A stretch of DNA of 30,148 nt from Trichosphaerium sp. ATCC 40318 (Eukaryota; Discosea; Flabellinia; Trichosidae). The notes beneath the pieces were generated by a model that worked only from the letters and a program-made list of their open reading frames with translations, was not told the DNA's origin and searched no databases. This document shows, piece by piece, positions 18,828-30,148 of this stretch. How positions within the stretch are numbered: the stretch's first letter is position 1; each line of letters begins with the position of its first letter. The stretch covers positions 1 to 30,148 of the forward strand of contig JALMLS010000067.1 of the NCBI GenBank assembly GCA_038496445.1, given 5' to 3'. The position numbers and the translations under genes are program-made.

Positions 18828-21800
18828 ATCACCTCAGACGAAAGGTTGTGTTGGAGCCAGAAGTTGATTACCACTGCCTATGTTGCTATGTTTATTACAC
18901 ATGTTTCATAGGGGCTTACGTGGTAGAAGACGACAGCATCCAGGTCCTCGTGCTTACCATCACACTTGAGCGCACTCCTGTATTTTGGGAGTGTTGCTTG
19001 GGCGTGATAGTCAGTCACCATAAATGTGCTACACGATGGGCGGAACCCATGGTCACCGTGCACTCCCTGTGGGCTTGTTCATCGGGTACAACAAAAGGGC
19101 TTTCAGACGTCACGCTTAGCTGCATTTTCTTCAAATGCATTTGCATTCGACTGATTCTTTTTTGTTTTCTCGATTGTGCCAAGGGAAAGAGATGCGATTT
19201 CTGCAGGCACATTTCACTCAAATTTTTTCCTTGTCCTTCTGCGCAGGTAAATCGCCTAGCGTTTATGGGGGAATCTGATTTGGGTTATGCCTCATAGTCT
19301 TTTCTCCATTTACGCCTCCATTAGGCTACACGGTTGTAAGACTGCGAATTTATTGAGTTTTCACGCAGCACACTACACTCATCACATTCTTATAACTCTG
19401 AATAGGCAGGTATTGTACGTTACAATAATTTTTTATTTTTATTTTTTTTTCTACAGTACAGCCGGCGACAAAAATCACGTGAAGGTACAACAAAACTGTT
19501 TTTTTTTTTGTAAAATTGGGCTTTATTAATAAATTACAGGTTAAAAAACCAGTTGAGAGTATTTAAACCATATATAAAGGGAAGACAGCCCGTTCCTCAC
19601 CACAATGACCCAAACTGACTATGCGAAAGGAAATCTCCACCTTTTTTGCCTAGCCGTTCATGGTACTGTACCTTCCGCTGTTTGAATCAACAACCAACGC
19701 CTACACATAACACGTTAACTACAAACAAAAAAAAAAAACACCAAAAAAAGTGGCAACAAAAAGTGGCGATTTTGCATGTCACCGTTCAGTAATACTAGTT
19801 TCAGCACAATCTAGTGCTTGAGGAACGTTTCAAGTTTATAAACGCTTAATACGCTGGCTGTTAAACAAATGCTGTTTTTGTAGTGGTGAGCATGAGTGAA
19901 CCTTTTTACACGTGGTGTCTACGCTCCAAAAGTATCGATAAATTTGTGAATCTAGCCATTGGCTTGTACACCTTTTTGACATCTTCAATGCGAGTACCTG
20001 GGGCCATTGATACTTTGAATGTATAACAAATTAGCAGGAATATGAGGTACAGATATTACTACTATAAGTGCCCGCGAATTCCACGTTTCCTGTGAGGCTT
20101 TAAAGAGCTGGCGGATAACTGTATCTTTATTATCTGGTTCATTGGTGTACACCCTAAACTTTTGTAACTCTTAAACTCCTAAATCTCCAATACATCCTGA
20201 ACTTTACTCGTGACGGAAACCTTTTTGTACTTTTTCTTGAGGTATTTTGCCTTCGACACGTCTCCTAATACTTGTTAACAAAAAATCATGTGATTAATAA
20301 AAGGGGTAGTTAACATACCACAAAAAACAATAATAGGTGTTTTGGCACATGTTTTCATTTTTCTAATGCTCTTGATCAATTTCTCTGCTGCTAGCTCGTC
20401 TTCATCACCTTTTCGATATCTATTTGTGATGATACGTAACCTGTTGTTACAGAACCCTTTGAATTTATCAATCCATCCCAAGACCTCAAATGATGACTTC
20501 ATTACCAATACCTTTGTAGTTCTTTAGATGAATGGCTGTATTTGGTTTGTGTACCTCTGTCTTCTTTGGCCTGTTTTTAAGCATTTCCATAATCTTCTTG
20601 TTTTCAACTGATAGATTAGCGTCAACCCACAAAACAAGACATTTAGCATCCCTGTACTTGGGTCCATATGAGTCGATATTGGTACTGTCTATTGCTTTGT
20701 AGTATACAAGGTATCGTGGAAGAATCTAAATCATGAAATAAGAACACATCGTGGCTATGGTGATGTCTACATACTTGGTTTTTTGAAAATACAACAATCT
20801 CGTTTTGATCTATTTTATCGTCAATGCCACATGGAAACCCAGTTGATTTAGTGAGGACATAGTGAGAATCATAACCTTTCTAAAAACAAAACTATAAGAA
20901 GTCACATAAGAAAAAAAAGAGTTGTACCTTGCATTCTTTTCCAAGAAGAGAGTTGGGATCACCTGGCACTGGTTGTTCTGTCACTGGATAAGGTTTTCCC
21001 ATCATTATCCATGATATCAACATGCATGGATTCTTCTCCTTTTTATCCCATTCAGCATACTTCCTTCCTACCTCAATTGTTAATACAAGAATACAAATTG
21101 GTACATGGGTAGTGGCCAAGAGTTGTATAAAATGACTTACCACAATCAGGATACTGAGTAAAGTAAATCCCATTTCCTGGTTACAATTAGTTAATTAAAC
21201 TAACTTGTTACTAAGCCATACCAAAGTATCCTGGATCTTTCTTGTTTGTATTCTCATGTGGTTCTCTAAAGTTGCTCCAAGCGATCTTAAAACAGTATCC
21301 TAAATAAAATCTAAGGTTAACTATTTCTTGGTACTGATGAGAATAATGTGATGTACCTCTGATGTACCGTGTAATCCAGGTATGAGGTTGATTTGCTCAT
21401 TGCCTGAAACACGCATCACATGGCTTTTCAAATGATTCAAAGTCCGTTCTTGTAATTTACGTGTATCTTCATCCACAGTGGAATTGTCATTCACATCTAA
21501 ACTATTAGAAAAAGCTGACCAAGGGTGTGACTTGCCTGATTTTTTGGATTGAAGTACTTTCTTGACAAAAGTATTGTATTGCTCCTCGAATTTGTCTTCA
21601 GGTGTTGGATTGTTAAAGAACGCAATCTTCTCCAACTCATAAAATGAAGCACTGTCAGTTCCCATGAACTCATAAAACATGTTGCTAGCCCTCAAATACT
21701 CATCATAACGTTCCTTATATCAATTAGTAAGAAAGTCATGGTATTCAAATGTGGTTTGTACCTTGCTTTTCTCATCTTTTGTGAGAAACGTGATTTGTAA

Positions 21801-22140
21801 CCCAGGATACTTTTGAGGTGTTTCCCAGTCACCTATTTTCAGAAATCTTTCTCCATGCAAGCTACCCCATATATTATGTCGTGCATGTTCGAGTAAAGGA
21901 AATCCTTCTTTTAAATGACTCTCAGTGACAACATGTTCTAAGAAATAATCAGTTTGTTAACTTGGAAATATGCCATCTGGTTGTATAATATATGACAACT
22001 ACATGTGTATAAATGTATGCCTAATACACTCACTTGTCTTTTTGCACTCATACGAATTGTTTGTAACCTCAACAAACTCTCCAAATTGTATGCTGACTGG
22101 ACATAGCGGAACCGGAGTGATGTCCAAAGGTTTTAGGTAT

Positions 22141-23200
22141 CAGGTCTAAAAAAATATACCAGTTTTTTTGGTATATACCACTTTTATACCACTTTTTTAT
22201 ACCAGTTTTTTATGGTATATACCAAAAAAAGTGGTATATTTTGACCGAAATATACCAAAAAAAGTGGTATATTGACCAAATATACCAACAATATACCAAA
22301 AAAAACAGGTATAAAAGCAGAAAATATACCACTTTTTTTCACCAGAAAAAAAAAAATATACCACTTTTTTATACCACTTTTTTTAGGTATATACCAGGTA
22401 TATACCACTTTTTTATACCAGTTTTTCATGGTATATACCACTTTTATATACCACTTTATGCCTACTTATGGTACACCTGCAATTCCAGAAAATACACTTT
22501 ATTTAATACACAGTTTGTGAGCTACAAGTTTTGGACAATGTCCACTACAGTTACATTACTATGGGCATCTGGAAAATTCGTCCATCTCTATGAGCTTGCT
22601 GTACCTACTGTAAAAACATGCTGCGCACCTAATGAAAGTGGTCCCACCTGAATCCATCAATTACTAAGGCCTACGGAGGTCGGTTAATGTATATCAAACG
22701 AAAATAAAATAAAACTTTGTCTGGTACCCACGAACGTCTGTATAATACCTGCAATGTATGTTCCTTAATGTTGGTACTGGAATCAGATCCTGTGGTTCGA
22801 ATGAGCTTGGTTTGGTTAGATTCTATGATATACTAAGGTCCCTACGCACCGTTCAATGTATGACATCTATGATCGTTCAACAAGAAAACCCATTACCAAA
22901 AAGCTCCTTAATGACCTTCTTGAAGCATACCATAAAAGTGGTATATACCAATAAAAAGGTGGTATATACCACATACCATAAAAAAGTGGTATATACCACT
23001 TTATATACCATTTTTAGAAGGTCTCATTATGTGAATGAAAAGTGGTATATACCACTTCCATATACCACTTTTTTATTCACTTAATTTCTAAAAAAAGTGG
23101 TATATCAAAATGGTATATACCAGTTCATATACCATTTTGTTGAAAAAAGTGGTATATACCATAAAAAAACTGGTATATACCACTTTAATTTTTAGACCTG
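22141..23200. mobile_element. foldback/MITE-like element of GGTATATACC palindromes (left-arm copy)
   Basis: The element begins CAGGTCTAAAAA and ends with its inverse TTTTTAGACCTG, flanked on both sides by AT. Two outer blocks (about 22150-22460 and 22930-23190) are dense in TGGTATATACCACTTTT-like palindromes. I count more than 20 TATACC/GGTATA half-sites in the first block alone. The central ~470 bases are non-repetitive and contain no recognisable protein. It has no transposase, so it would be non-autonomous. It lies inside a coding exon of the ROCO-PARP copy. Confidence 0.8.
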
Positions 23201-23386
23201 ATGTATCAAGAGATTCCTAAAGATTTCAATGTTTAAACTTCTAGTTCATGTTATTACCATCCATAGCCGCGGTGCTATGCCTCTAATGACAACTTTGATG
23301 CTATGATCAATATAATATAATGTGATGATATTGCCATAGAAATCAGAGAGTACAATCAAGTTTGAAAACAAACGAAACTCTTTGTT

Positions 23387-24856
23387 TTGGAACTCTATTG
23401 TAAGTGTTTAGTATCTAATCATAATCATAAACCGTTCATGTTGGCATACTTCTCAGTCTTCTCTGCAAGTCATTAAATATGTCTATAGGTAGATCTTGCG
23501 AGTTAAAAGTGTATGCCAAGAACTTTGAAACATGTGGTATGACCTCATATTGATCAGGTAGTGACTAACACGTGATATTGTTAGTTTTGATTGTTGAAAT
23601 ACGCCGTACTATTTTATTGGTTTCCTTGTTTATGGTGACTGTTTCTACCACTTTATGTTCAACTTTAGAGTCTTTTGTAGGTGTACGATAATATCTTCCA
23701 CTTTGTTGGTGATTTAGATATAGAGAATATTTGTGGGTTCTTGTTCTTTGCCTGAACTAACGTGATACTTTGCTCCTTTTGGGTCAATGGAGGAAAGTAA
23801 AGCATATCAGCTTTAGGTAATAGCGATATAATAAGGTATCCATCAGCGCCATACACAACCTGAATAACTACATTGAGAAAAAGTTGTAGAGTACATGCAA
23901 TATCTGTTACCTTTTCTTTTTCTGTCAAGCGAACGCAGAACGACATTTGTACCAAGAAGTCCATCACCTGCTTCACTTCACGTTTAGTGCATTTTGGAAA
24001 TAGCTTTGAGATTCGAGATTTAGCTTCTGAGTCAGTGAATACAGCATGATGATTGTGAGTGTTGTTTTTGATCAATCTATCAAGATGTTCTTTGGGTGCT
24101 AGAAATGCACTCATGATATGAGATAGAATAGGAGGGTTCAAACATAGCATGTATGACGACTAAATATGGTAAAATCTTAGCAAGCATACTGCTCTTATTT
24201 TGAGAAGCACATACCTCATCAAACATGATGCTACCAATGGAATGAAGGTAATTTAATGCTGCAACCAATTCTATTGGAGACATTGTACACGTCTTGGGTA
24301 TCACTTCTAATACTTTCCTCCTAATTAAATACTTGATCAGCAAAAGCAAGATCCACTGCAGCTAACACACAACATACACTGATATGATGTTACCCTTTAG
24401 GGTATCCTTGTTTGTGATTGTATTCTCAAGTCCTTTTTTTATGTCCATGTAGATCAATGGTACTTTTGGATATTGGGCCTTCAAGTACTTGGCTTGATGA
24501 TCCAATAATTTAACAAGAGCACTTGTTCCTAAACAACAAGGATAAGCGATTATAATAATGTACAAAGATAGTACCGTCTAAACACAAGTACTGTACTAGT
24601 GATAGTCCAATGCGAATAAAGGCCTGTGTATTGGCCTTGATATCGCCTAAAAAGATATCCAGCTTGGATCCAAATACAATCACTGTGTATAGCTCTGGGT
24701 CTGATCATGTGGGTCATACCACATATTTGAGGTGCTTGTTGCACTTTGATTTGACAAGTCTCCTAAAGTTAATGAATGATTGGAACAAGTGTGAAAGAAC
24801 TGAACGATGAAGGAAAATTGTGATTGAACTAAACACTTAAATTGAGTTGCCTTGCT
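23387..24856. other. spacer between the inverted arms (COR and Roc part of copy B)
   Basis: This 1,470-base segment is the only single-copy part of the palindromic region. It carries the COR and Roc exons of copy B on the minus strand. At 24856/24857 the Roc sequence abuts the first base of the right arm directly, marking the inversion breakpoint. Confidence 0.85.
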
Positions 24857-27800
24857 AACAAAGAGTTTCGTTTGTTTTCAAACTTGATTGTACTCTCTGA
24901 TTTCTATGGCAATATCATCACATTATATTTATATTGATCATAGCATCAAAGTTGTCATTAGAGGCATAGCACCGCGGCTATGGATGGTAATAACATGAAC
25001 TAGAAGTTTAAACATTGAAATCTTTAGGAAATCTCTTGATACATCAGGTCTAAAAATTAAAGTGGTATATACCAGTTTTTTTATGGTATTATACCACTTT
25101 TTTCAACAAATGGTATATGAACTGGTATATACCATTTTGATATACCACTTTTTTTAGAAATTAGTGAATAAAAAAGTGGTATATGGAAGTGGTATATACC
25201 ACTTTTCATTCACATAATGAGACCTTCTAAAAAATGGTATATAAAGTGGTATATACCACTTTTTTATGGTATGTGGTATATACCACCTTTTTATTGGTAT
25301 ATACCACTTTTATGGTATGCTTCAAGAAGGTCATTAAGGAGCTTTTTGGTAATGGGTTTTCTTGTTGAACGATCATAGATGTCATACATTGAACGGTGCG
25401 TAGGGACCTTAGTATATCATAGAATCGAACCAAACCAAGGCTCATTCGAACCACAGGATCTGATTCCAGTACCAACATTAAGGAACATACATTGCAGGTA
25501 TTATACAGACGTTCGTGGGTACCAGACAATGTTTTATTTTATTTTCGTTTGATATACATTAACCGACCTCCGTAGGCTTAGTAATTGATGGATTCAGGTG
25601 GGAACACTTTCATTAGGTGCGCAGCATGTTTTTACAGTAGGTACAGAAAGCTCATAGAGATGGACGAATTTTCCAGATGCCCATAGTAATGTAACTGTAG
25701 TGGACATTGTCCAAAACTTGTAGCTCACAAACTGTGTATTAAATAAAGTGTATATTTTCTGGAATTGCAGGTGTACCATAAGTAGGCATAAAGTGGTATA
25801 TAAAAGTGGTATATACCATGAAAAACTGGTATAAAAAAGTGGTATATACCTGGTATATACCTAAAAAAAGTGGTATAAAAAGTGGTATATTTTTTTTTTT
25901 CTGGTGAAAAAAAAGTGGTATATTTTCTGCTTTTATACCTGTTTTTTTTGGTATATTGTTGGTATATTTGGTCAATATACCACTTTTTTTGGTATATTTC
26001 GGTCAAAATATACCACTTTTTTTGGTATATACCATAAAAAACTGGTATAAAAAAGTGGTATATAAAGTGGTATATACCAAAAAAACTGGTATATTTTTTT
26101 AGACCTGATACCTAAAACCTTGGACATCACTCGGTTCCGCTATGTCCAGTCAGCATACAATTTGGAGAGTTTGTTGAGGTTACAAACAATTCGTATGAGT
26201 GCAAAAAGACAAGTGAGTGTATTAGGCATACATTTATACACATGTAGTTGTCATATATTATACAACCAGATGGCATATTTCCAAGTTAACAAACTGATTA
26301 TTTCTTAGAAACATGTTGTCACTGAGAGTCATTTAAAAGAAGGATTTCCTTTACTCGAACATGCACGACATAATATATGGGGTAGCTTGCATGGAGAAAG
26401 ATTTCTGAAAATAGGTGACTGGGAAACACCTCAAAAGTATCCTGGGTTACAAATCACGTTTCTCACAAAAGATGAGAAAAGCAAGGTACAAACCACATTT
26501 GAATACCATGACTTTCTTACTAATTGATATAAGGAACGTTATGATGAGTATTTGAGGGCTAGCAACATGTTTTATGAGTTCATGGGAACTGACAGTGCTT
26601 CATTTTATGAGTTGGAGAAGATTGCGTTCTTTAACAATCCAAAACCTGAAGACAAATTCGAGGAGCAATACAATACTTTTGTCAAGAAAGTACTTCAATC
26701 CAAAAAATCAGGCAAGTCACACCCTTGGTCAGCTTTTTCTAATAGTTTAGATGTGAATGACAATTCCACTGTGGATGAAGATACACGTAAATTACAAGAA
26801 CGGACTTTGAATCATTTGAAAGCCATGTGATGCGTGTTTCAGGCAATGAGCAAATCAACCTCATACCTGGATTACACGGTACATCAGAGGTACATCACAT
26901 TATTCTCATCAGTACCAAGAAATAGTTAACCTTAGATTTTATTTAGGATACTGTTTTAAGATCGCTTGGAACAACTTTAGAGAACCACATGAGAATACAA
27001 ACAAGAAAGATCCAGGATACTTTGGTATGGCTTAGTAACAAGTTAGTTTAATTAACTAATTGTAACCAGGAAATGGGGATTTACTTTACTCAGTATCCTG
27101 ATTGTGGTAAGTCATTTTATACAACTCTTAGGCACTACCATGTACCAATTTGTATTCTTGTATTAACAATTGAGGTAGGAAGGAAGTATGCTGAATGGGA
27201 TAAAAAGGAGAAGAATCCATGCATGTTGATATCATGGATAATGATGGGAAAACCTTATCCAGTGACAGAACAACCAGTGCCAGGTGATCCAACTCTCTTC
27301 TTGGAAAAGAATGCAAGGTACAACTCTTTTTTTTCTTATGTGACTTCTTATAGTTTTGTTTTTAGAAAGGTTATGATTCTCACTATGTCCTCACTAAATC
27401 AACTGGGTTTCCATGTGGCATTGACGATAAAATAGATCAAAACGAGATTGTTGTATTTCAAAAAAACCAAGTATGTAGACATCCCCATAGCCACGATGTG
27501 TTCTTTTTTCATGATTTAGATTCTTCCACGATACCTTGTATACTACAAAGCAATAGACAGTTACCAATATCGACTCATATGGACTCAAGTACAGGGATGC
27601 TAAATGTCTTGTTTTGTGGGTTGACGCTAATCTATCAGTTGAAAACAAGAAGATTATGGAAATGCTTAAAACAGGCCAAAGAAGACAGAGGTACACAAAC
27701 CAAATACAGCCATTCATCTAAAGAAACTACAAAGGTATTGGTAATGAAGTCATCATTTGAGTCTTGGGATGGATTGATAAATTCAAAGGGTTCTGTAACA

Positions 27801-28210
27801 ACAGGTTACGTATCATCACAAATAGATATCGAAAAGGTGATGAAGACGAGCTAGCAGCAGAGAAATTGATCAAGAGCATTAGAAAATTGAAAAATGTGCC
27901 AAAACACCTATTATTGTTTTTTGTGGTATGTATAACTACCCCTTTATTAATCACATGATTTTTTGTTAACAAGTATTAGGAGACGTGTCGAAGGCAAAAT
28001 ACCTCAAGAAAAAGTACAAAAAGGTTCCGTCACGAGTAAAGTTCAGGATGTATTGGAGATTTAGGAGTTTAAGAGTTACAAAAGTTTAGGGTGTACACCA
28101 ATGAACCAGATAATAAAGATACAGTTATCCGCCAGCTCTTTAAAGACCTCACAGGAAACGTGGAATTCGCGGGCACTTATAGTAGTAATATCTGTACCTC
28201 ATATTCCTGC
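24857..28210 (+). pseudogene. ROCO-PARP gene copy C, 3' half only
   Basis: Mirror image of the 3' half of copy B, starting in the post-COR linker and running through the ADP-ribosyltransferase and receiver-like domains. It contains the same exon insertion of the foldback element. Relative to the left arm it has extra single-base changes that break frame. Examples are TTAGAAACATG for TTAGAACATG (~26307), ATGGGGATT for ATGGGATT (~27074), CAGTTACC for CAGTACC (~27560), and GAGTCTTGGG for GAGGTCTTGGG (~27760). With no promoter-proximal exons and several frame breaks it is not expected to encode protein. Confidence 0.8.
25045..26107. mobile_element. foldback/MITE-like element of GGTATATACC palindromes (right-arm copy)
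   Basis: The mirror copy of 22141-23200, three bases longer because of homopolymer indels, with the same CAGGTCTAAAAA ends and flanking AT. Its presence in both arms shows it was inserted before the inverted duplication arose. Confidence 0.8.
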
Positions 28211-29412
28211 TATTTGTTATACATTCAAAGTATCAATGGCCCCCAGGTACTCGCATTGAAGATGTCAAAAAGGTGTACAAGCCAATGGCTAGATTCACAA
28301 ATTTATCGATACTTTTGGAGCGTAGACACACGTGTAAAAGGTTCACTCATGCTCACCACTACAAAAACAGCATTTGTTTAACAGCCAGCGTATTAAGCGT
28401 TTATAAACTTGAAACGTTCCTCAAGCACTAGATTGTGCTGAAACTAGTATTACTGAACGGTGACATGCAAAATCGCCACTTTTTGTTGCCACTTTTTTTG
28501 GTGTTTTTTTTTTTTGTTTGTAGTTAACGTGTTATGTGTAGGCGTTGGTTGTTGATTCAAACAGCGGAAGGTACAGTACCATGAACGGCTAGGCAAAAAA
28601 GGTGGAGATTTCCTTTCGCATAGTCAGTTTGGGTCATTGTGGTGAGGAACGGGCTGTCTTCCCTTTATATATGGTTTAAATACTCTCAACTGGTTTTTTA
28701 ACCTGTAATTTATTAATAAAGCCCAATTTTACAAAAAAAAAAACAGTTTTGTTGTACCTTCACGTGATTTTTGTCGCCGGCTGTACTGTAGAAAAAAAAA
28801 TAAAAATAAAAAATTATTGTAACGTACAATACCTGCCTATTCAGAGTTATAAGAATGTGATGAGTGTAGTGTGCTGCGTGAAAACTCAATAAATTCGCAG
28901 TCTTACAACCGTGTAGCCTAATGGAGGCGTAAATGGAGAAAAGACTATGAGGCATAACCCAAATCAGATTCCCCCATAAACGCTAGGCGATTTACCTGCG
29001 CAGAAGGACAAGGAAAAAATTTGAGTGAAATGTGCCTGCAGAAATCGCATCTCTTTCCCTTGGCACAATCGAGAAAACAAAAAAGAATCAGTCGAATGCA
29101 AATGCATTTGAAGAAAATGCAGCTAAGCGTGACGTCTGAAAGCCCTTTTGTTGTACCCGATGAACAAGCCCACAGGGAGTGCACGGTGACCATGGGTTCC
29201 GCCCATCGTGTAGCACATTTATGGTGACTGACTATCACGCCCAAGCAACACTCAAAATACAGGAGTGCGCTCAAGTGTGATGGTAAGCACGAGGACCTGG
29301 ATGCTGTCGTCTTCTACCACGTAAGCCCCTATGAAACATGTGTAATAAACATAGCAACATAGGCAGTGGTAATCAACTTCTGGCTCCAACACAACCTTTC
29401 GTCTGAGGTGAT

Positions 29413-29442
29413 GACAGTGTTCTGTAGTTACAGAACACTGTC
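29413..29442. repeat. perfect hairpin, right-arm copy
   Basis: Mirror copy of the hairpin at 18798-18827, with the 14-bp stem GACAGTGTTCTGTA retained intact in both arms. Confidence 0.75.
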
Positions 29443-30148
29443 TATCAAGGCATAACAAAAAGGGGTATGTGGTAATTGCAGCTTTAATACTGTGTCCACT
29501 CCCAGAATGAAGAGTTCTCTTCTATCATTATAACGCATGTTTTAGTACAAAGCGTAGAAATGTTAATCGAGTTCTTGGGTTATGAGACTGTACTCTCAAA
29601 GATACAGCAACACAACCACTTCAATAGTGTGTGATGTTAGTGGCACAAAATACTCTCAAGTGCTTTGTATCATTAGAACACAGACATTGTCACAATACAA
29701 TATTGTCCTGAGTGGATCAATGTTTATTGTACAACATGGACACCTGTACTCCTCCTTCATCTTATCTCTGTCAAATGAAATGACAGATTGATAAGAGATG
29801 TCGATCGAGTCATTGTCCATTAGACATGTTGAAAATTGTAGCCCTGAGTGGGCAAACAGTTCAATACAACATGAGCTGAAGCCCTTGAGTGGGCAACAAC
29901 TACTTGTGTACCAAAGCACATGTTCTTTTCTAGCATTAGAACACTCTTTTGGAGTGTAGAAATGATAAGTGTTGCTTTCATCACATAGACTACAACCTTC
30001 ATAACATAGCATCATGCTTGATGTGCTCTTTTAACATTACAACACCAACAATGAGTGTAATAAAGTTAATCGACGCATTGACTAGCTCAAGAATATGTAG
30101 CAACTCCAGTAGTTGTCACATTCAAACTCAGTTCAAGTTTTTAATGAG

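Larger units (their letters stand above)
18091..23386. repeat. left arm of a >5.29-kb inverted repeat
   Basis: This sequence reappears as its reverse complement at 24857-30148. Position pairs sum to about 48,240 throughout, with drift of a few bases from small indels. The inner boundary is sharp: AACGAAACTCTTTGTT is shared to 23386, and the next bases differ. The outer boundary cannot be set because the right arm reaches the window edge. The outer 1.9 kb (18091-20030) holds no gene I recognise, including the 171-codon frame at 18782-19297. The inner part carries the 3' half of the ROCO-PARP gene copy B. Confidence 0.95.
20031..24856 (-). pseudogene. ROCO-PARP-receiver gene copy B, 5'-truncated and interrupted
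   Basis: Minus-strand copy of the gene at 5049-9777, entering within the Roc domain at 24856, where ARQL aligns with copy A. The MORN repeats and P-loop are absent. Roc remnants (GSKLD), COR (MSPIELVAALNYLHSIG; YGADGYLIISLLP) and the linker follow. The ADP-ribosyltransferase domain keeps all three catalytic positions: GLHGTSE near 21360-21380, GNGIYFTQYPDCG near 21140-21175, and NEIVVF near 20790-20806. After ILPRYLVYYKA comes a receiver-like domain: CLVLWVDAN, LRIITNR, TPIIVFCG. Lesions are a decayed Roc, a 2-nt deletion in the COR exon near 23685 and a 1.06-kb element inserted in an exon at 22141-23200. Transcription of the PARP-receiver part alone is possible, since its frame looks clean in this arm. 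Confidence 0.8.
24857..30148. repeat. right arm of the inverted repeat (cut by the window edge)
   Basis: Reverse complement of 18091-23386, starting at AACAAAGAGTTTCG and still matching at the last base of the window. The true arm may be longer. Differences from the left arm are mainly one-base indels in homopolymers plus rare substitutions. The outer 1.9 kb (28211-30148) contains no recognisable gene in either strand. Confidence 0.95.

Noticed and set aside
18782-19297. 171-codon frame in the left arm
   Set aside because: Cysteine-rich by composition but without motifs. The opposite strand is also open, and the copy in the right arm is interrupted near 29250. Not supported as a gene.
22241-22651. 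136-codon frame rich in Tyr/Phe/Thr
   Set aside because: Produced by the GGTATATACC palindrome array of the foldback element.
22758-22925. coding remnant in the core of the foldback element
   Set aside because: The frame is short, has no recognisable domain and runs into the palindrome array; no basis for calling a transposase.
22141-23200. CRISPR-like array
   Set aside because: The spaced short repeats are palindromic TATACC motifs of irregular spacing in a eukaryotic genome, with no uniform spacers and no cas genes.

Overview
This window comes from a eukaryotic nuclear genome. Nearly every convincing gene is split by spliceosomal introns, mostly 42-110 nt, many with GTACGT/GTACG-type donors. 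The gene set is MOB1, YIF1, an F-box/LRR protein, a ROCO GTPase, a MULE transposase and a tRNA-Asn nested in an intron. The compact AT-rich style and the ROCO/PARP/MORN content suggest an early-branching animal such as a sponge or a unicellular relative. That placement is inference only. Exon models were built by hand from frame, splice-site phase and family motifs.

Layout. 183-1585 (+) is an F-box/LRR protein, followed by a Fe(II)/2-oxoglutarate dioxygenase of the phytanoyl-CoA hydroxylase type (1904-3123, +). A tRNA-like inverted-repeat segment (3481-3589) and a small secreted orphan (3609-4046, -) come next. 5049-9777 (+) is copy A of a large multidomain gene: MORN repeats, Roc GTPase, COR, then a PARP-type ADP-ribosyltransferase domain. 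Copy A carries frameshifts and is cut off before the catalytic glutamate strand. MOB1 (9997-11148, -) and YIF1 (11262-13618, +) diverge from a 113-bp promoter gap. A lysine-rich orphan (13973-14830, +) converges on a seven-exon MULE transposase (15098-17267, -). A minisatellite lies at about 17330-17990.

The right half is a giant inverted repeat. The left arm (18091-23386) and right arm (24857-30148, cut by the window edge) are nearly identical in opposite orientation, around a 1.47-kb spacer. Copy B of the ROCO-PARP gene (minus strand) runs through the spacer into the left arm. The right arm carries a mirror-image 3' fragment, copy C. Copies B and C extend past the point where copy A breaks, and show the catalytic-Glu strand plus a C-terminal receiver-like domain. 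The full ancestral architecture was therefore probably MORN-ROC-COR-PARP-receiver-like. Both arms contain the same 1.06-kb foldback element built from GGTATATACC palindromes, inserted into an exon. Removing it with one AT of its target duplication restores the reading frame.

The main novelty is the ROCO-PARP fusion and the record of its duplication, transposon insertion and inverted duplication. A misassembled or allelic inversion remains a serious alternative for the palindrome.
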